Shown here piece by piece: positions 53,354 through 62,625 of a stretch of 64,000 nt of DNA (its first letter is position 1; every line of letters starts with the position of its first letter). The notes under the pieces were generated by a model. The model was not told the DNA's origin. It was given only the letters and a program-made list of their open reading frames with translations, and did no database searches. The stretch comes from Deltaproteobacteria bacterium. GTDB lineage: Bacteria > Myxococcota_A > UBA9160 > UBA6930. The DNA lies in the NCBI GenBank assembly GCA_029261815.1, contig JAJDAQ010000179.1, positions 1-64,000 of the forward strand, written 5' to 3'. Made by a program: the position numbers and the translations under genes.

Positions 53354-55177
53354 TCAGCGGTCGAGCAGCTCCAAACGCTCGGCGGCGGCGAAGACCGCGC
53401 GCTGTCCTGCGAAGTCCTCGGGCGAAAACGGACGGAAGGCCGTGTCGCCCCGTTCCCGCCAATAGATCGGCGCGTCGGGAAGACGATCGCGGTGGAAATG
53501 GTCCTTCTTGAGTTCCCGAACCAGCACCTTCTGGGTCTGCGTGAAGGTGAACTCATCGACAACGCGGACGAAGTCGGGGATCCACTTTCGATCCATTCCC
53601 CCATGCTCCACCTGCTCGTCGCACCAGGCGTAGAACGCGCGGGGGTCGAACGCCGCGTCCTTCCGAAGACGCAGGGCCGCCATCACGTGCTCGTCCGAGA
53701 CCGCGCACGGGACGCCGTAGGCGGCCGCTAGCTCGATGTCCGGATGTTCCCCCAACAAACGGGCGACCTGCGCTGCCGAGAAGTTCTCGCCGTCTTTCCG
53801 GATCCAGTCATCGGTCCGGCCGTCGAAAAAGAGAAATCGCTTTCCATCCCGTTCGAGGACATGACCGAGGTCGCCGGAGTGGTACACGCCCTCGCGGTAC
53901 TTGCTCTCGTTGGCGCCTGGATTGTCGAAGTAGCCCTGGAACAACGCGGTGTCGCCCGAGACGCGACAGATCTCACCGACTGCGTCGGCGTAGTTCGTGA
54001 TCTTCCCGTCGGCATCGAGTGCGGCCGGGGGACACTCCCTCCCCGACTCGTCGAGGATCTTGACCGCCGCGTCGGTCACCTCGCCGACGCAGCCGCGCGG
54101 GTCGCCCTTCTTCCGGAAGGTGCTGATCGCGGCTTCGGTCGAGCCATAGAGTTCGAACATGTCGTCGAGCCCCATCCAGCGCGTGAACCGATCGATGTCG
54201 GGCGGAGACGCGCCGTTCCCGATCGCATAACGAAGCCGCGCCTCAGGGTGATTTGCCACCGCCGCCAGAATCGCCTGTTCGCTCCCGTGCTCCCGCTCCA
54301 GCGCGTTCAGGATGTAGTGCACGGGTTCCCCGACGTAATTCCAATAGGAAACGCCGTGCCGCAGGATGTCCGGCGCGAAATTCGATGCACTGAATCGCTC
54401 GCGCATGGCCAGGCGCCCGCCGGCCCAGAATGCGGGTTGAAAGCCGAGAAACATGGCATTCGAGTGGAACAGCGGCATGCACGCGTATCCGGTCGAGTCG
54501 ATTCCGAGTTCGAGTTCGTTGACCATCCGGATCCCGATGGCCAGCAGTTTGAAGTGGTTGTTGTTGATTCCCTTCGGCAGCCCAGTCGTCCCCGACGTGT
54601 AGATCACCATCAGATTCGACTCGGGTCCAACCTCGACGTCGGGCACTGCATGGCTGCCGTCAGCAATGCCGACCTCTCGGTCCATCGCCGCCAACCAGTC
54701 GATTCCATCAACCGCGTCACCCGTGGTCGGCAGGACCAGAACGTTCTCAGGCCTGACGTGGTCGAGCTTCGACACGACCTTCGCGACCTCGCCGGCGAAG
54801 CGCTGATCGACGACGAGCAGACGCGCACGCGACTGGTTCACCACGCCGGCGAGTGTTTCCCCACGAAGGCCGGTGTTCAATCCGAATAGCGTCAGCCCCG
54901 CATAGCCACACCCGCCGTAGAGAGAGAGCAGCTCGAAGTGATTCTCGAGCATCATCGCGACGTGTGTGGGCTCACCGCCCGCGTCCTCGCTCGCGGCCAG
55001 TCGACCGAGAAGGAAGTGTGCCGTTCGCACGCATTCGTCCCGGTACCGCTTCCATGTCCAGGACCGCCCTTCGGACAGGAGAAACTCCCGATCGCGGAGA
55101 ACCGGATGGGAAGCGCGGACTTCCAGCTGCGCGCCTAGCGTGAACGGGGCTTCGGGCAGATCGAGCGGCGCAGACAT
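53354..55177 (-). CDS. long-chain acyl-CoA synthetase (FATP/FadD6-like)
   Basis: 607-residue AMP-binding enzyme that activates a carboxylate to an acyl-AMP and then acyl-CoA. The P-loop signature is YTSGTTGLPKGI (about 190-201), FELYGSTEAA (A5-type) about 335, and YHSGDLGHVLERDGKRFLFFDGRTDDWI (key D and R) about 455-480, with the C-terminal catalytic Lys in TFTQTQKVLVREL. Layout and length fit the FATP/FadD6 subgroup for very-long or branched chains. RBS AGGAGG precedes the ATG at 55177. Confidence 0.92.
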   Translation of the reverse strand: MSAPLDLPEAPFTLGAQLEVRASHPVLRDREFLLSEGRSWTWKRYRDECVRTAHFLLGRLAASEDAGGEPTHVAMMLENHFELLSLYGGCGYAGLTLFGLNTGLRGETLAGVVNQSRARLLVVDQRFAGEVAKVVSKLDHVRPENVLVLPTTGDAVDGIDWLAAMDREVGIADGSHAVPDVEVGPESNLMVIYTSGTTGLPKGINNNHFKLLAIGIRMVNELELGIDSTGYACMPLFHSNAMFLGFQPAFWAGGRLAMRERFSASNFAPDILRHGVSYWNYVGEPVHYILNALEREHGSEQAILAAVANHPEARLRYAIGNGASPPDIDRFTRWMGLDDMFELYGSTEAAISTFRKKGDPRGCVGEVTDAAVKILDESGRECPPAALDADGKITNYADAVGEICRVSGDTALFQGYFDNPGANESKYREGVYHSGDLGHVLERDGKRFLFFDGRTDDWIRKDGENFSAAQVARLLGEHPDIELAAAYGVPCAVSDEHVMAALRLRKDAAFDPRAFYAWCDEQVEHGGMDRKWIPDFVRVVDEFTFTQTQKVLVRELKKDHFHRDRLPDAPIYWRERGDTAFRPFSPEDFAGQRAVFAAAERLELLDR

Positions 55178-55244
55178 GGGAACCTCCTGCCGGGCCGTCG
55201 CTGTCGCGCGCCCGGAGCAGGTCATGCTATCGCGGAGTTTGGCG

Positions 55245-55478
55245 CTAGTACTCGATGATCTCGAGGATGTAGCGCTTCTTCTCCTTGCCGCTGGCGGCTG
55301 CCATGAGCGTACGGATGGCGGAAGCATGGGCTCCGCCCTTCCCGATGACCTTGCCCAGGTCATCCTTGGCCACACTCAGTTCGAGGACGTGGGCGTGTTC
55401 GCCAATCACTTCCTTGATCTGCACCTCGTCCGGCTTGTCCACCAGTGCATGAACGATCGCTTCAATGAGCAGCTTCAT
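55245..55478 (-). CDS. khpA: KhpA-type KH-domain RNA-binding protein
   Basis: 77 residues from ATG 55478 (an in-frame start at 55499 would add seven residues). Single KH domain: LLIEAIVHALVDKPDEV at the N-terminus and the GxxG RNA loop GKVIGKGGAHASAIRTLM (about 46-63). KhpA proteins bind many transcripts, often with KhpB (Jag), and affect cell division genes. It usually lies between rpsP and rimM; here those neighbours are absent. Confidence 0.92.
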   Translation of the reverse strand: MKLLIEAIVHALVDKPDEVQIKEVIGEHAHVLELSVAKDDLGKVIGKGGAHASAIRTLMAAASGKEKKRYILEIIEY

Positions 55479-55651
55479 TCGGCTCTCCGGTTCGCCCATC
55501 GCCGGAGGACCGGCATCTGGACGCCGTGATTGTACGCCGTTTCATGCTCGAAGTGGAGGATTCCCCCGCGCTGGTGGGCGCGCTGAGCGCGCAGAGCCCC
55601 TCTCCAGCGTCCTAAAAGGGGATTCCCGCCTGACGCCTAGCCGTCGTCGGG

Positions 55652-56062
55652 CTAGACGTCGTGTGCCTTGTCGCCATCCCGCCAGAACGAGAACCAGCGT
55701 CCGGACCGAGCGGAGCGTTCGTCGAGGGCCCGCCAGCCGTCCGTCTCGCGGTCGAGGCACAGGCGTTCGGTCGCAATGGCGACCACCTGATCGCGATGCA
55801 CACGGCCGATCCCGGCGCCCGAGCGGTCGCCTCGGACCCACCAGGTATCCCCTTGTGCACGGACCAGCCGATGCAGGACCCAGCGCTCGCCGATCTCAAC
55901 GAGCGCCACGTCCCCCGCTTCCGGCTCGCGAAGTTCGAGACGTACGCGATCCCCTGGTTCCAGCAGCGGACGCATGGCCAGCCCCCGGGTGCGGATCTCG
56001 ACCCGGCCGCGCTCGAGCGAGTCGAGCAAGCGCCTGCGGCGTGTCGCCGCGCTGGAATTCAC
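55652..56062 (-). CDS. S24/S26 signal-peptidase-like protein lacking the catalytic Ser
   Basis: 136 residues from GTG 56062, which forms a GTGA overlap with the HprK-like stop. The core matches the SipW-like branch: RGLAMRPLLEPGDRV (24-40), where the expected GxSM motif has A29 (codon GCC, plus 55976-55978) in place of Ser. It continues GDVALVEIGERWVLHRLV with H64 and VRGDRSG with D79, so the other two catalytic-type residues remain. It cannot be a normal serine peptidase. No membrane segment is seen. Probably a regulatory or binding partner of the kinase-like protein. Confidence 0.78.
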   Translation of the reverse strand: MNSSAATRRRRLLDSLERGRVEIRTRGLAMRPLLEPGDRVRLELREPEAGDVALVEIGERWVLHRLVRAQGDTWWVRGDRSGAGIGRVHRDQVVAIATERLCLDRETDGWRALDERSARSGRWFSFWRDGDKAHDV

Positions 56063-56967
56063 GTCGCAAGCCACCCGGCACGAGCCGACACGCGCACATC
56101 CGACGTAGCGGGCGTTCCGCCCACATAACGAAGGAGGCGACCGTCCGGCGGACACCCCAGACGAATCGTGGGAATCCGGTCGGTACAGCGCGCAACCGCC
56201 TCGCGAACCATCACTTCGCCATCACGATCTCCGGCTGGGCGAACGGCGACACCAAACAAGCTCTCGACGGCGGGCTCGCGGGCAAACGGCTCCGCGATGA
56301 CGTCGGGCGCCCGATGGATTCGATGACAGGCCTGCAAGACACCGGTTCCCCGACGCCGAAACGCGCCGTCGTCCGGCCAGGGCCACGCCGTAGCGACGAA
56401 GCCCGCACCCGGTGTCTCATAGAGGGCAACACGATCGTCTGTCAGGACGCGCATGCCGGCATCTCGAGCGAACAAACGGGCCAGGGTCGAACGACCACTC
56501 CCCGGTCCGCCGGCAAAGACCATGGCGCGACCATCGCGAACGACTGCACAGCCATTCAGGACGAATCCGCCCCGCCGCGCCAGTTGGGTCAGCAAGAGCC
56601 ACTCGAGCAGGCCGCGGTCCAAAGCCGCGTGCGGTGCATCATCGGAAACCGTGACATCGACGACGGACGCGTCCGCGTCGAAGCGCGCGGACCGGACGAT
56701 CGCGCCGCCGAGATCGCGGGTCACGAGGTGCGTGTGGCCTCGCCAGGAGGCCACCACGAGTCGGTCCGCACCGCTGGAAAATTCCTGGTGGCCGTGCGCG
56801 AAGGCAGACTGCGTTCCAGGCGGCACGAGCGGCCGGCCCCGATGGACGCGGAGAGTCAATCCAGCACCGCGCGGGTCGGCCCGCCACGGACGGAGCGCTT
56901 GCGGAAGGCTGACGCCCGCGAGCGCCAGGGTCACGCCGGCGACAGAGATCGCTTGGTCAACGGGCAC
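56059..56967 (-). CDS. HprK-like P-loop kinase
   Basis: 302 residues from GTG 56967 (ribosome site GGAGGAAA). The N-terminal about 140 residues are a β-rich domain of unknown type. The C-terminal half has an HPr kinase-like P-loop, GGPGSGRSTLARLFA (about 180-194), and VLTDDRVALYE, then PWPDDGAFRRRG. Such 'HprK-related' proteins often lie next to S24/S26-like, PqqD-like or nucleotidyltransferase genes. Here only the S24/S26-like partner is present, overlapped by 4 nt. The target may be a protein Ser or a small molecule. Confidence 0.8.
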   Translation of the reverse strand: MPVDQAISVAGVTLALAGVSLPQALRPWRADPRGAGLTLRVHRGRPLVPPGTQSAFAHGHQEFSSGADRLVVASWRGHTHLVTRDLGGAIVRSARFDADASVVDVTVSDDAPHAALDRGLLEWLLLTQLARRGGFVLNGCAVVRDGRAMVFAGGPGSGRSTLARLFARDAGMRVLTDDRVALYETPGAGFVATAWPWPDDGAFRRRGTGVLQACHRIHRAPDVIAEPFAREPAVESLFGVAVRPAGDRDGEVMVREAVARCTDRIPTIRLGCPPDGRLLRYVGGTPATSDVRVSARAGWLAT

Positions 56968-57266
56968 GGGTTTGTTTCCTCCGGCCCCTTCTTCGGCGTT
57001 CCCGTCGAAGCACTTGAGTGAACGTTTTTCCTTTATTTTCAGCCACTTGGAGTTTCGGCTGCACGCGCACGAAGCCGCAGTCCCGCATCGGGCGTGACGC
57101 CCGGAGCGGTTTGCCCGGTGCCACGCGGAGTGGTAACAACCGGCCGTCCGATGGAACGACCGAACGCAAACGACGAGCCGCCCCAACCCTCGGGGCACCC
57201 CAACGCGTTTCTCCCCTGACTCGCCACGCTTGACTGGCGCGCTTCGGGAGAAACCGGAGCCGACCC

Positions 57267-58619
57267 TTGGCGAACACGCAGGAGACCACCCGGATCCTCC
57301 GGAGGTTGCTCGCGAGCGGAATGAACGCCCGCGCGGAGCGGTTGCTCGCGCGCATGCGGCCGGCCGACCGAGGCCCCCTCCTCTCCGGCCTGACACCGCC
57401 CGAGCTGCGGACCGTGATCGATCTCCTGGCCGAGAACGAGCGCGCGGCCAGCACCCTTCGAGAGCTTCCGCCGGAACTTCTCCCCGAAGTCTTTGATGCC
57501 CTCGGCGACGAGCGCCTGGCCCAGATCCTGACGCGCTTGCAGCTCGATGACCGGCTGGAACTCGTCGAGTGGCTCGACCCCGAGCGACGCGATCCGGTCC
57601 TAAGGCTCCTACCGGCGGTGGAGCGGCTCGAACTCGGCAAGGCCGAACGCTACCCGCCGGACAGTGCCGGCCGCGCGATGATCACGTCTTTCGTGGCGCT
57701 CGAGGAAGACACTCCGGCGCAGGAAGCCATCGAGCGGATCCGCCAGGGCGCGCCCGACGACGAAACCGTCCTCTATCTGTACGTCGTCGACGACAAGTTC
57801 CGCTTGCGCGGAACGATTCCCATCCGACGACTGGTGGCCGCACGACCGGATCGGCCGTGTTCCGAGCTGATGGTCTCCGACCCGATCAGTGTTCGCGCCG
57901 ACGCGGACCAGGAGGAAGTCGCGCAACTCGTCGGCCGCTACAACCTGCTCGCCATCCCCGTCGTTGACCTGGAAGATCGACTGCTCGGCGTGATCACCGT
58001 GGACGACGTCATCGAGGTCATCCACGAAGAGGCGACCGAGGACATCTACCACATGGCCGGCCTCTCGGATGAGGACCGCGTCTTCAGCCCGGCGCGCCAT
58101 GCCGTCCGCAAGCGCTTGCCCTGGATGATGTTGAACCTGGGCGCCACATTCCTCGCAGCCTGGGTCATCGGACTGTTCGAACGCACGCTCGAGGAAACCG
58201 TGGTCCTGGCCTTCTTCATGCCCGTCGTCGCCGGAATGGGCGGCAACGGCGGCATCCAGTCCCTGACGGTGATCACGCGCGCCATCGCCCTGGGCGAGAT
58301 CGAGTTCTCGAGCGGGCTTCGCGCCGTCGGCAAGGAAGTCACCGTGGCCATCGTCATCGGAGCCATCACGGGCATCGCGAGTGGCTTCATGGCCTATTTC
58401 TGGCAGGGCAACGCCTACCTCGGTGCGATCCTGTTCGTGACGCTCATGGCCACGATGGCCGTCGCCGGCGTCCTTGGTGCCGCAATCCCATTGTTGCTGC
58501 AGGCGCTCGATCAGGACCCGGCCGTCGGCTCCGGCGTCTTCGTCACGACGTTGACCGACATCTTCGGCTTCACCGCGTTCCTGGGGATCGGCACCCTTCT
58601 GCTCGACCGACTTGCCTGA
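57267..58619 (+). CDS. mgtE: MgtE magnesium transporter
   Basis: 450 residues with the full MgtE plan. The N-terminal helical domain (about 5-130, LLARMRPADRGPLL...LPPELLPEVFDALGDERLAQ) leads to two CBS domains (about 135-255, ELMVSDPISVRADADQEEVAQL and VVDLEDRLLGVITVDDVIEV) and five TM helices (about 280-450) with MPVVAGMGGNGGIQSLTV lining the pore. Mg2+ binding to the CBS part gates the channel. The TTG start at 57267 has GGAG 7 nt upstream. No M-box or other riboswitch is recognised in the 299 bp ahead of it. Confidence 0.95.
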   Translation: MANTQETTRILRRLLASGMNARAERLLARMRPADRGPLLSGLTPPELRTVIDLLAENERAASTLRELPPELLPEVFDALGDERLAQILTRLQLDDRLELVEWLDPERRDPVLRLLPAVERLELGKAERYPPDSAGRAMITSFVALEEDTPAQEAIERIRQGAPDDETVLYLYVVDDKFRLRGTIPIRRLVAARPDRPCSELMVSDPISVRADADQEEVAQLVGRYNLLAIPVVDLEDRLLGVITVDDVIEVIHEEATEDIYHMAGLSDEDRVFSPARHAVRKRLPWMMLNLGATFLAAWVIGLFERTLEETVVLAFFMPVVAGMGGNGGIQSLTVITRAIALGEIEFSSGLRAVGKEVTVAIVIGAITGIASGFMAYFWQGNAYLGAILFVTLMATMAVAGVLGAAIPLLLQALDQDPAVGSGVFVTTLTDIFGFTAFLGIGTLLLDRLA

Positions 58620-58628
58620 GCCGACTCG

Positions 58629-59330
58629 CTAGGCCGGCACTCCGTAGGTCTTGTCGAGGTAGCTGACGATCTCGGCGGACTCAAAGAGTCCCTTGCCCGT
58701 ATTCGGATCGAGCAGGTAAGGCACCTGCATCGTGCCCGACTGCTTCACGAAGTCGTCGCGCCGAGCGCCGCCCTTGCCCACGTTGTGGAGCGCATAGGGA
58801 AGTTCGAGTTCACACAATCGCTCGCGAACGATCCGGCAGAATGGCGAAGCCTCAAACGACCAGAACTCGAGCGGCTGCTCGGGCGACCTCGACGGCCTGA
58901 CGAACGTCCCCTGGTGCGCCCGGATCAGGCTCGCGAGGGACCCCGTCAGGAGCGGGATCGCACCCTTTGGCCCCGGCCGTGCTCCAACGGCGCCGTACTC
59001 GGCGTACAGGTAGTCCACGATGTCATCCGACTCATACATCTCGGTGCCGGTGTTGGGATCGATCAGGTAGGGGAACTGGGCCTTCCCGCCCCGTGTGAGC
59101 AGTTCGGCCCTGTAGCGCTCGCCACCCTTCGGACACGGCAGGATCACGGCATCGAGATCGAGTTCGGTCAATGCTTCGCGCACCTTGCGACAGAACGGGC
59201 AGCTCTCGAACTCGTAGAGCGTCAGCGGTTCAGCCGGACGTTTACCGGCCGCAGTGGCGTTCAGGCCGCCGGCGAAGCGCACGAGCGTTGCAGTGATCGA
59301 ACTCAAGACATCAAGACCGCGCATCCGCAC
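58629..59330 (-). CDS. tandem GST_N (glutaredoxin-like) protein
   Basis: 233 residues with two thioredoxin-fold GST_N domains in tandem. The first (about 36-115) has active-site CPFC followed by RKVREAL. The second (about 150-230) has SPFC followed by RIVRERL, so the first Cys is lost there. Each domain ends with cis-Pro-type FPYLIDPNTGTEMYES / VPYLLDPNTGKGLFES and DDIVDYL/EIVSYL. This double-domain layout occurs in a glutathione S-transferase-like family in bacteria and plastids. Possible thiol transfer to a membrane or lipid substrate; convergent with mgtE. Confidence 0.85.
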   Translation of the reverse strand: MRMRGLDVLSSITATLVRFAGGLNATAAGKRPAEPLTLYEFESCPFCRKVREALTELDLDAVILPCPKGGERYRAELLTRGGKAQFPYLIDPNTGTEMYESDDIVDYLYAEYGAVGARPGPKGAIPLLTGSLASLIRAHQGTFVRPSRSPEQPLEFWSFEASPFCRIVRERLCELELPYALHNVGKGGARRDDFVKQSGTMQVPYLLDPNTGKGLFESAEIVSYLDKTYGVPA

Positions 59331-59336
59331 CCTCCG

Positions 59337-60695
59337 CTAGAAGAACCATTCGATCTGAGTGTAGACGAGCGTCTCCTGACTCCCGTACTGAGAGCGATCG
59401 CCACCGACGAAGAGCTGGGCCCCGATCGACCACTCGACCGCGTTGAAGCCGGTGAACGAAACGATGGGCGAGATCGCCGCACTCTCTCCGCGCCAATCCC
59501 ACAGAAAGAGCAAGTCGCCCCGGACTGCCGAGGTCAAGTCGTAGCCAACCAGGACGCCCGTCTGGTGACTCACCAATGACACCACCCCGCTCCCGCCGAA
59601 GCGGTCGGCCGAGATCGGGAGCGCTGCGGCTTCGGTGGCCGAGATCGGAAAGGCGGCGGTCTGGAAGAACGGCAGCAGCCCACCGGCCCTGCCGTCTCCG
59701 AAGCCGAGGGCGTTCTGATCCCAGAGATGCTCGACCAATACGTAGACGCCGGAGCCGATGTCCAGGTTGTGGTCGAGGGACACGACCACCTGCCAGAAGC
59801 GGTCGAGTTCCTGCGGTGCCGGCTGCTCGAGGCTTCGGACTTCTCGCGTCGGATCGGTCCAGACGGCCTCGACCCGCCAAGCGGAATCTCCAATGTTTCC
59901 GGCCAGATCGAAGCCAACCGTGAAAGCCTGCGCGAAACGTCCGACGACCACGCCCAGGTCCGTGTCGCGCACCATCGCCTGGTATCGAAGGGCTACGCGC
60001 GCGTCCGCCGATCGCGTTCCGGGCGCGTACACGAGCTGAAGCTGACTGAACCCCGAGAATGCCCAGCGCACATCCACCGCATCGATGCCGGCGGACTGGT
60101 CGCTCTCGATCGCCAAGGGCCCGATCGCATTGAAGCGGTCGATGGGGTTCCACAGACGCCCAACGCCCCACGGAATCCGTTGCCGGCCGAGTGTGATCTG
60201 AAGCGGCCCTTCTTCGAACCGGACCCAACCGCGATAGAGGGAATGACGCCAGGCATGCCTCCCGGTCGCCTTTCCGAGGCGGTCCTCGGTCCCCAGGAAC
60301 GTGTCTGCCACCGCGCCCGGTGCGGAGAACAGACCGTCGAGGATGCCGGCCTGGAACTCGTTGTCGTAGACGACCTGTGCGGACCAGCGCTTGCCGACAC
60401 CGGCGTCGAACGTCACGCGCAAGCGGGTGAGGCTCTGCCAGGCGTCGCGGTCCCCGACCAGGTCGAATGCGGCGCAGTCGGCGAACACGGCGGGATCGAA
60501 ACACGCATTCGCTGCAAGCGCGCGGCCGAATCGCTCGCCATCCGTGTCGTTCGTAACCGTCAGGACCTCGCGCACGGACGCAGTCGCATCGATCCAACGA
60601 TCGCCATCACGCCAGACTTCGGCGCCCGCAGCGGAACCTGGCGGTACGAAGAGCAAACAACCTGCAAGAAACGATCGAAGGAGCCGCGCGTTCAT
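59337..60695 (-). CDS. outer-membrane β-barrel (porin-like) protein
   Basis: 452 residues. A signal peptide (about 1-24, ends GSAAGA) is followed by a series of amphipathic β-strands and the C-terminal signature ending in Phe (VYTQIEWFF), which directs folding by the BAM complex. The segment RWITLGRQRIPWGVGRLWNP (positions about 180-195, QITLGRQRIPWGVGRLWNP) resembles a conserved strand in DUF1302- and alginate-export-type porins. It overlaps the ABC ATPase stop by 4 nt, so it is probably the outer-membrane exit of that exporter. Confidence 0.82.
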   Translation of the reverse strand: MNARLLRSFLAGCLLFVPPGSAAGAEVWRDGDRWIDATASVREVLTVTNDTDGERFGRALAANACFDPAVFADCAAFDLVGDRDAWQSLTRLRVTFDAGVGKRWSAQVVYDNEFQAGILDGLFSAPGAVADTFLGTEDRLGKATGRHAWRHSLYRGWVRFEEGPLQITLGRQRIPWGVGRLWNPIDRFNAIGPLAIESDQSAGIDAVDVRWAFSGFSQLQLVYAPGTRSADARVALRYQAMVRDTDLGVVVGRFAQAFTVGFDLAGNIGDSAWRVEAVWTDPTREVRSLEQPAPQELDRFWQVVVSLDHNLDIGSGVYVLVEHLWDQNALGFGDGRAGGLLPFFQTAAFPISATEAAALPISADRFGGSGVVSLVSHQTGVLVGYDLTSAVRGDLLFLWDWRGESAAISPIVSFTGFNAVEWSIGAQLFVGGDRSQYGSQETLVYTQIEWFF

Positions 60696-61372
60696 TCCCG
60701 TCGTTCGTCCGATGCGATCTCTCCGTCATGCAAGCGGACCACGCGACGTGCCAGATCGATCACCATGGGATCATGGGTCGAGAACAGGAACGTCACGCCC
60801 TGCTCGCGATTCATGCGTTGCATGATTCCGAGAAGCTGCGCCGCGGTTTTCGAGTCCAGGTTGGCCGTCGGCTCGTCGGCCAGCACGATGCGGGGCTCGC
60901 TGACGATCGCGCGCGCAACCGCCACGCGTTGTTGCTGGCCGCCGCTCATCTCGAGCGGGCGTTTCTCGGCCATGTCGGCGAGGCCTACCTGATCGAGCAC
61001 CGCGTGGGCGCGGCGATGCCGGTCTGCGACCGGCACCCCCTGGAGTTCCATGACGAACTCGACATTCTCGCGCGCGGACAACACCGGAATCAGGTTGTAG
61101 GCCTGAAAGACGAAACCCAGCTTCGCGAGCCGCAGATCGGCGAGCGCGGTCGCGTCCAGCTCCCCCAGGTCTTGTCCATCGAGCAGGATCTTTCCCGCCG
61201 TCGGCGTATCGAGCGCTCCGAACAGGTTCAGCAGCGTGGTCTTTCCCGAGCCCGACGGACCCGCAAGCGCCGTGAACTCGCCATCGGCCACGGCGAGCGA
61301 CACGCCTCGCAGCGCCTTCGTTTCCACGCCGCGGGTCTCGTAGGTCTTGGTGATGTCGATGGCTTCGAGCAT
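60692..61372 (-). CDS. LolD/MacB-type ABC transporter ATPase
   Basis: 226 residues. Walker A GPSGSGKTTLLN (about 38-49), Q-loop FVFQAYNLIPVLS, signature MSGGQQQRVAVARA (about 141-154), Walker B RIVLADEPTANLDS and H-loop STHDPM. This is the LolD/MacB/FtsE group that drives mechanotransmission ABC systems. The ATG at 61372 has AGGAGAC. The ATPase of a pump built with the two FtsX-type permeases encoded just upstream. Confidence 0.95.
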   Translation of the reverse strand: MLEAIDITKTYETRGVETKALRGVSLAVADGEFTALAGPSGSGKTTLLNLFGALDTPTAGKILLDGQDLGELDATALADLRLAKLGFVFQAYNLIPVLSARENVEFVMELQGVPVADRHRRAHAVLDQVGLADMAEKRPLEMSGGQQQRVAVARAIVSEPRIVLADEPTANLDSKTAAQLLGIMQRMNREQGVTFLFSTHDPMVIDLARRVVRLHDGEIASDERRE

Positions 61373-61380
61373 GGCGTCTC

Positions 61381-62625
61381 CTAGACGTGTCGTACGGCAT
61401 CTGCCGGCCGCGTTCGAACGGCGCGCAGCGCCGGCCAGAGGCTTGCGAGAATGGCGGTCACCAGGGCGACCACGACCGGGATCTTCCATTCCCCGTCCGG
61501 AAGCACCGGAATGATGGTCGACGGCACACCGAACGAAGTGAGGCCTTCGCTCCATCGCGAGAGATCGATGCCGTCCGCCAGGAGTTCGACGCCCCCGAAG
61601 CCGATCGCCAGACCGGCGGCGACGCCGAGTGCCGTGAGACAGAGCGACTCGACGAGCAGCGTGGCAACGAGTCGGCCTGGCTTCATCCCGATGGCGGACA
61701 GGATGCCGATCTCGCGCGTCCGCTCGTAGACCGACATCAGCAGGACGTTGGCGATTCCGAACGCCATGGCGATGAAGATCGCGGCGTAGACGGTCCAGGC
61801 CATCTGGCTCATGGCGTCCACCATGTACTGCAGGAGCGGTCGAAGATCCCACCACCCTTTCACTTCGAGGCCCTTGGCGGTGCGCGATTCGACTGCGGTG
61901 CGAAGCGCAGCCGCGTCTTCGTCACGCGTCGCCACGAGCACGAACTCGGAAACCTCCTGATCGAAGCCGAGCATGCGACGGCCATCACCTAGCTTGACGA
62001 AGACCGTGCGCTCCTCGAGGCCCATCGAGACGGATTCGAAGAGTCCGGCCACGCGGAACGCCTCTCCGACCATGTCTCCGGCGATGTCTTGTGTCGCAAC
62101 GACGATCTTGTCCCCAACCTCCACATGGAGGCGATTCGCCAGCCGCACGCCGATCACGGCACGTCGGCGGCCCTCGCCAAAGTAGGCGCCGGAAACGACG
62201 CTATCCGCCAAGGTCGTCACCGTCGCTTCACGCTCGGGATCGATGGCGACCAGGGTCACGCCCACGTTGCCGCGGGTCGAAGACGCAAGGCCTTCGCTGC
62301 GGATCCGCGGTGCCCAGGCTTCGAGACCGGCGAGATCGTCCTCGAGGACTTCCCGCACGCCCGCATCCGGGAGACGAACTTCGATCCCGGGCTTCGCCGC
62401 CCAACCTGCGCCGTGGATCTGCACGTGGCCCAGTTCACTTTCGATCGCGATGTCGACCATCTGGACGATCATCCCGTAGTTGACGGCCATCGCGACGAGC
62501 AGTCCGCCGAGGCCGATGGCGATCGCAGTCACGACGATGGCCGTTCGGCGCCCATTCCGGAAGACGTTTCGGACGGCCATCCGCCACGTCGACGGGATGG
62601 CCAGGGCACGAAGGAACTCGCCCAT
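61381..62625 (-). CDS. FtsX/LolC-type ABC permease
   Basis: 414 residues with one N-terminal TM helix (about 27-50), a long periplasmic MacB-like domain (about 55-270) and three C-terminal helices (about 280-400) in the FtsX/LolE layout. Conserved IANVLLMSVYERTREIGILSAIGM, split as NVLLMSVYERTREIG and ILSAIGM, is the typical FtsX coupling segment. The ATG at 62625 shares one base with the upstream permease stop (TGATG). 8 nt before the ATPase gene. Confidence 0.92.
   Translation of the reverse strand: MGEFLRALAIPSTWRMAVRNVFRNGRRTAIVVTAIAIGLGGLLVAMAVNYGMIVQMVDIAIESELGHVQIHGAGWAAKPGIEVRLPDAGVREVLEDDLAGLEAWAPRIRSEGLASSTRGNVGVTLVAIDPEREATVTTLADSVVSGAYFGEGRRRAVIGVRLANRLHVEVGDKIVVATQDIAGDMVGEAFRVAGLFESVSMGLEERTVFVKLGDGRRMLGFDQEVSEFVLVATRDEDAAALRTAVESRTAKGLEVKGWWDLRPLLQYMVDAMSQMAWTVYAAIFIAMAFGIANVLLMSVYERTREIGILSAIGMKPGRLVATLLVESLCLTALGVAAGLAIGFGGVELLADGIDLSRWSEGLTSFGVPSTIIPVLPDGEWKIPVVVALVTAILASLWPALRAVRTRPADAVRHV

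Noticed and set aside
55578-55592. GCGCGC-TGA-GCGCGC hairpin as terminator of the S24/S26-like gene
   Set aside because: The stem is a simple GC run, 60 nt from the stop and without a T-tract; chance is likely in this composition.
57000-57266. Mg2+ riboswitch (M-box) upstream of mgtE
   Set aside because: None of the conserved M-box sequence blocks is recognisable in the leader.
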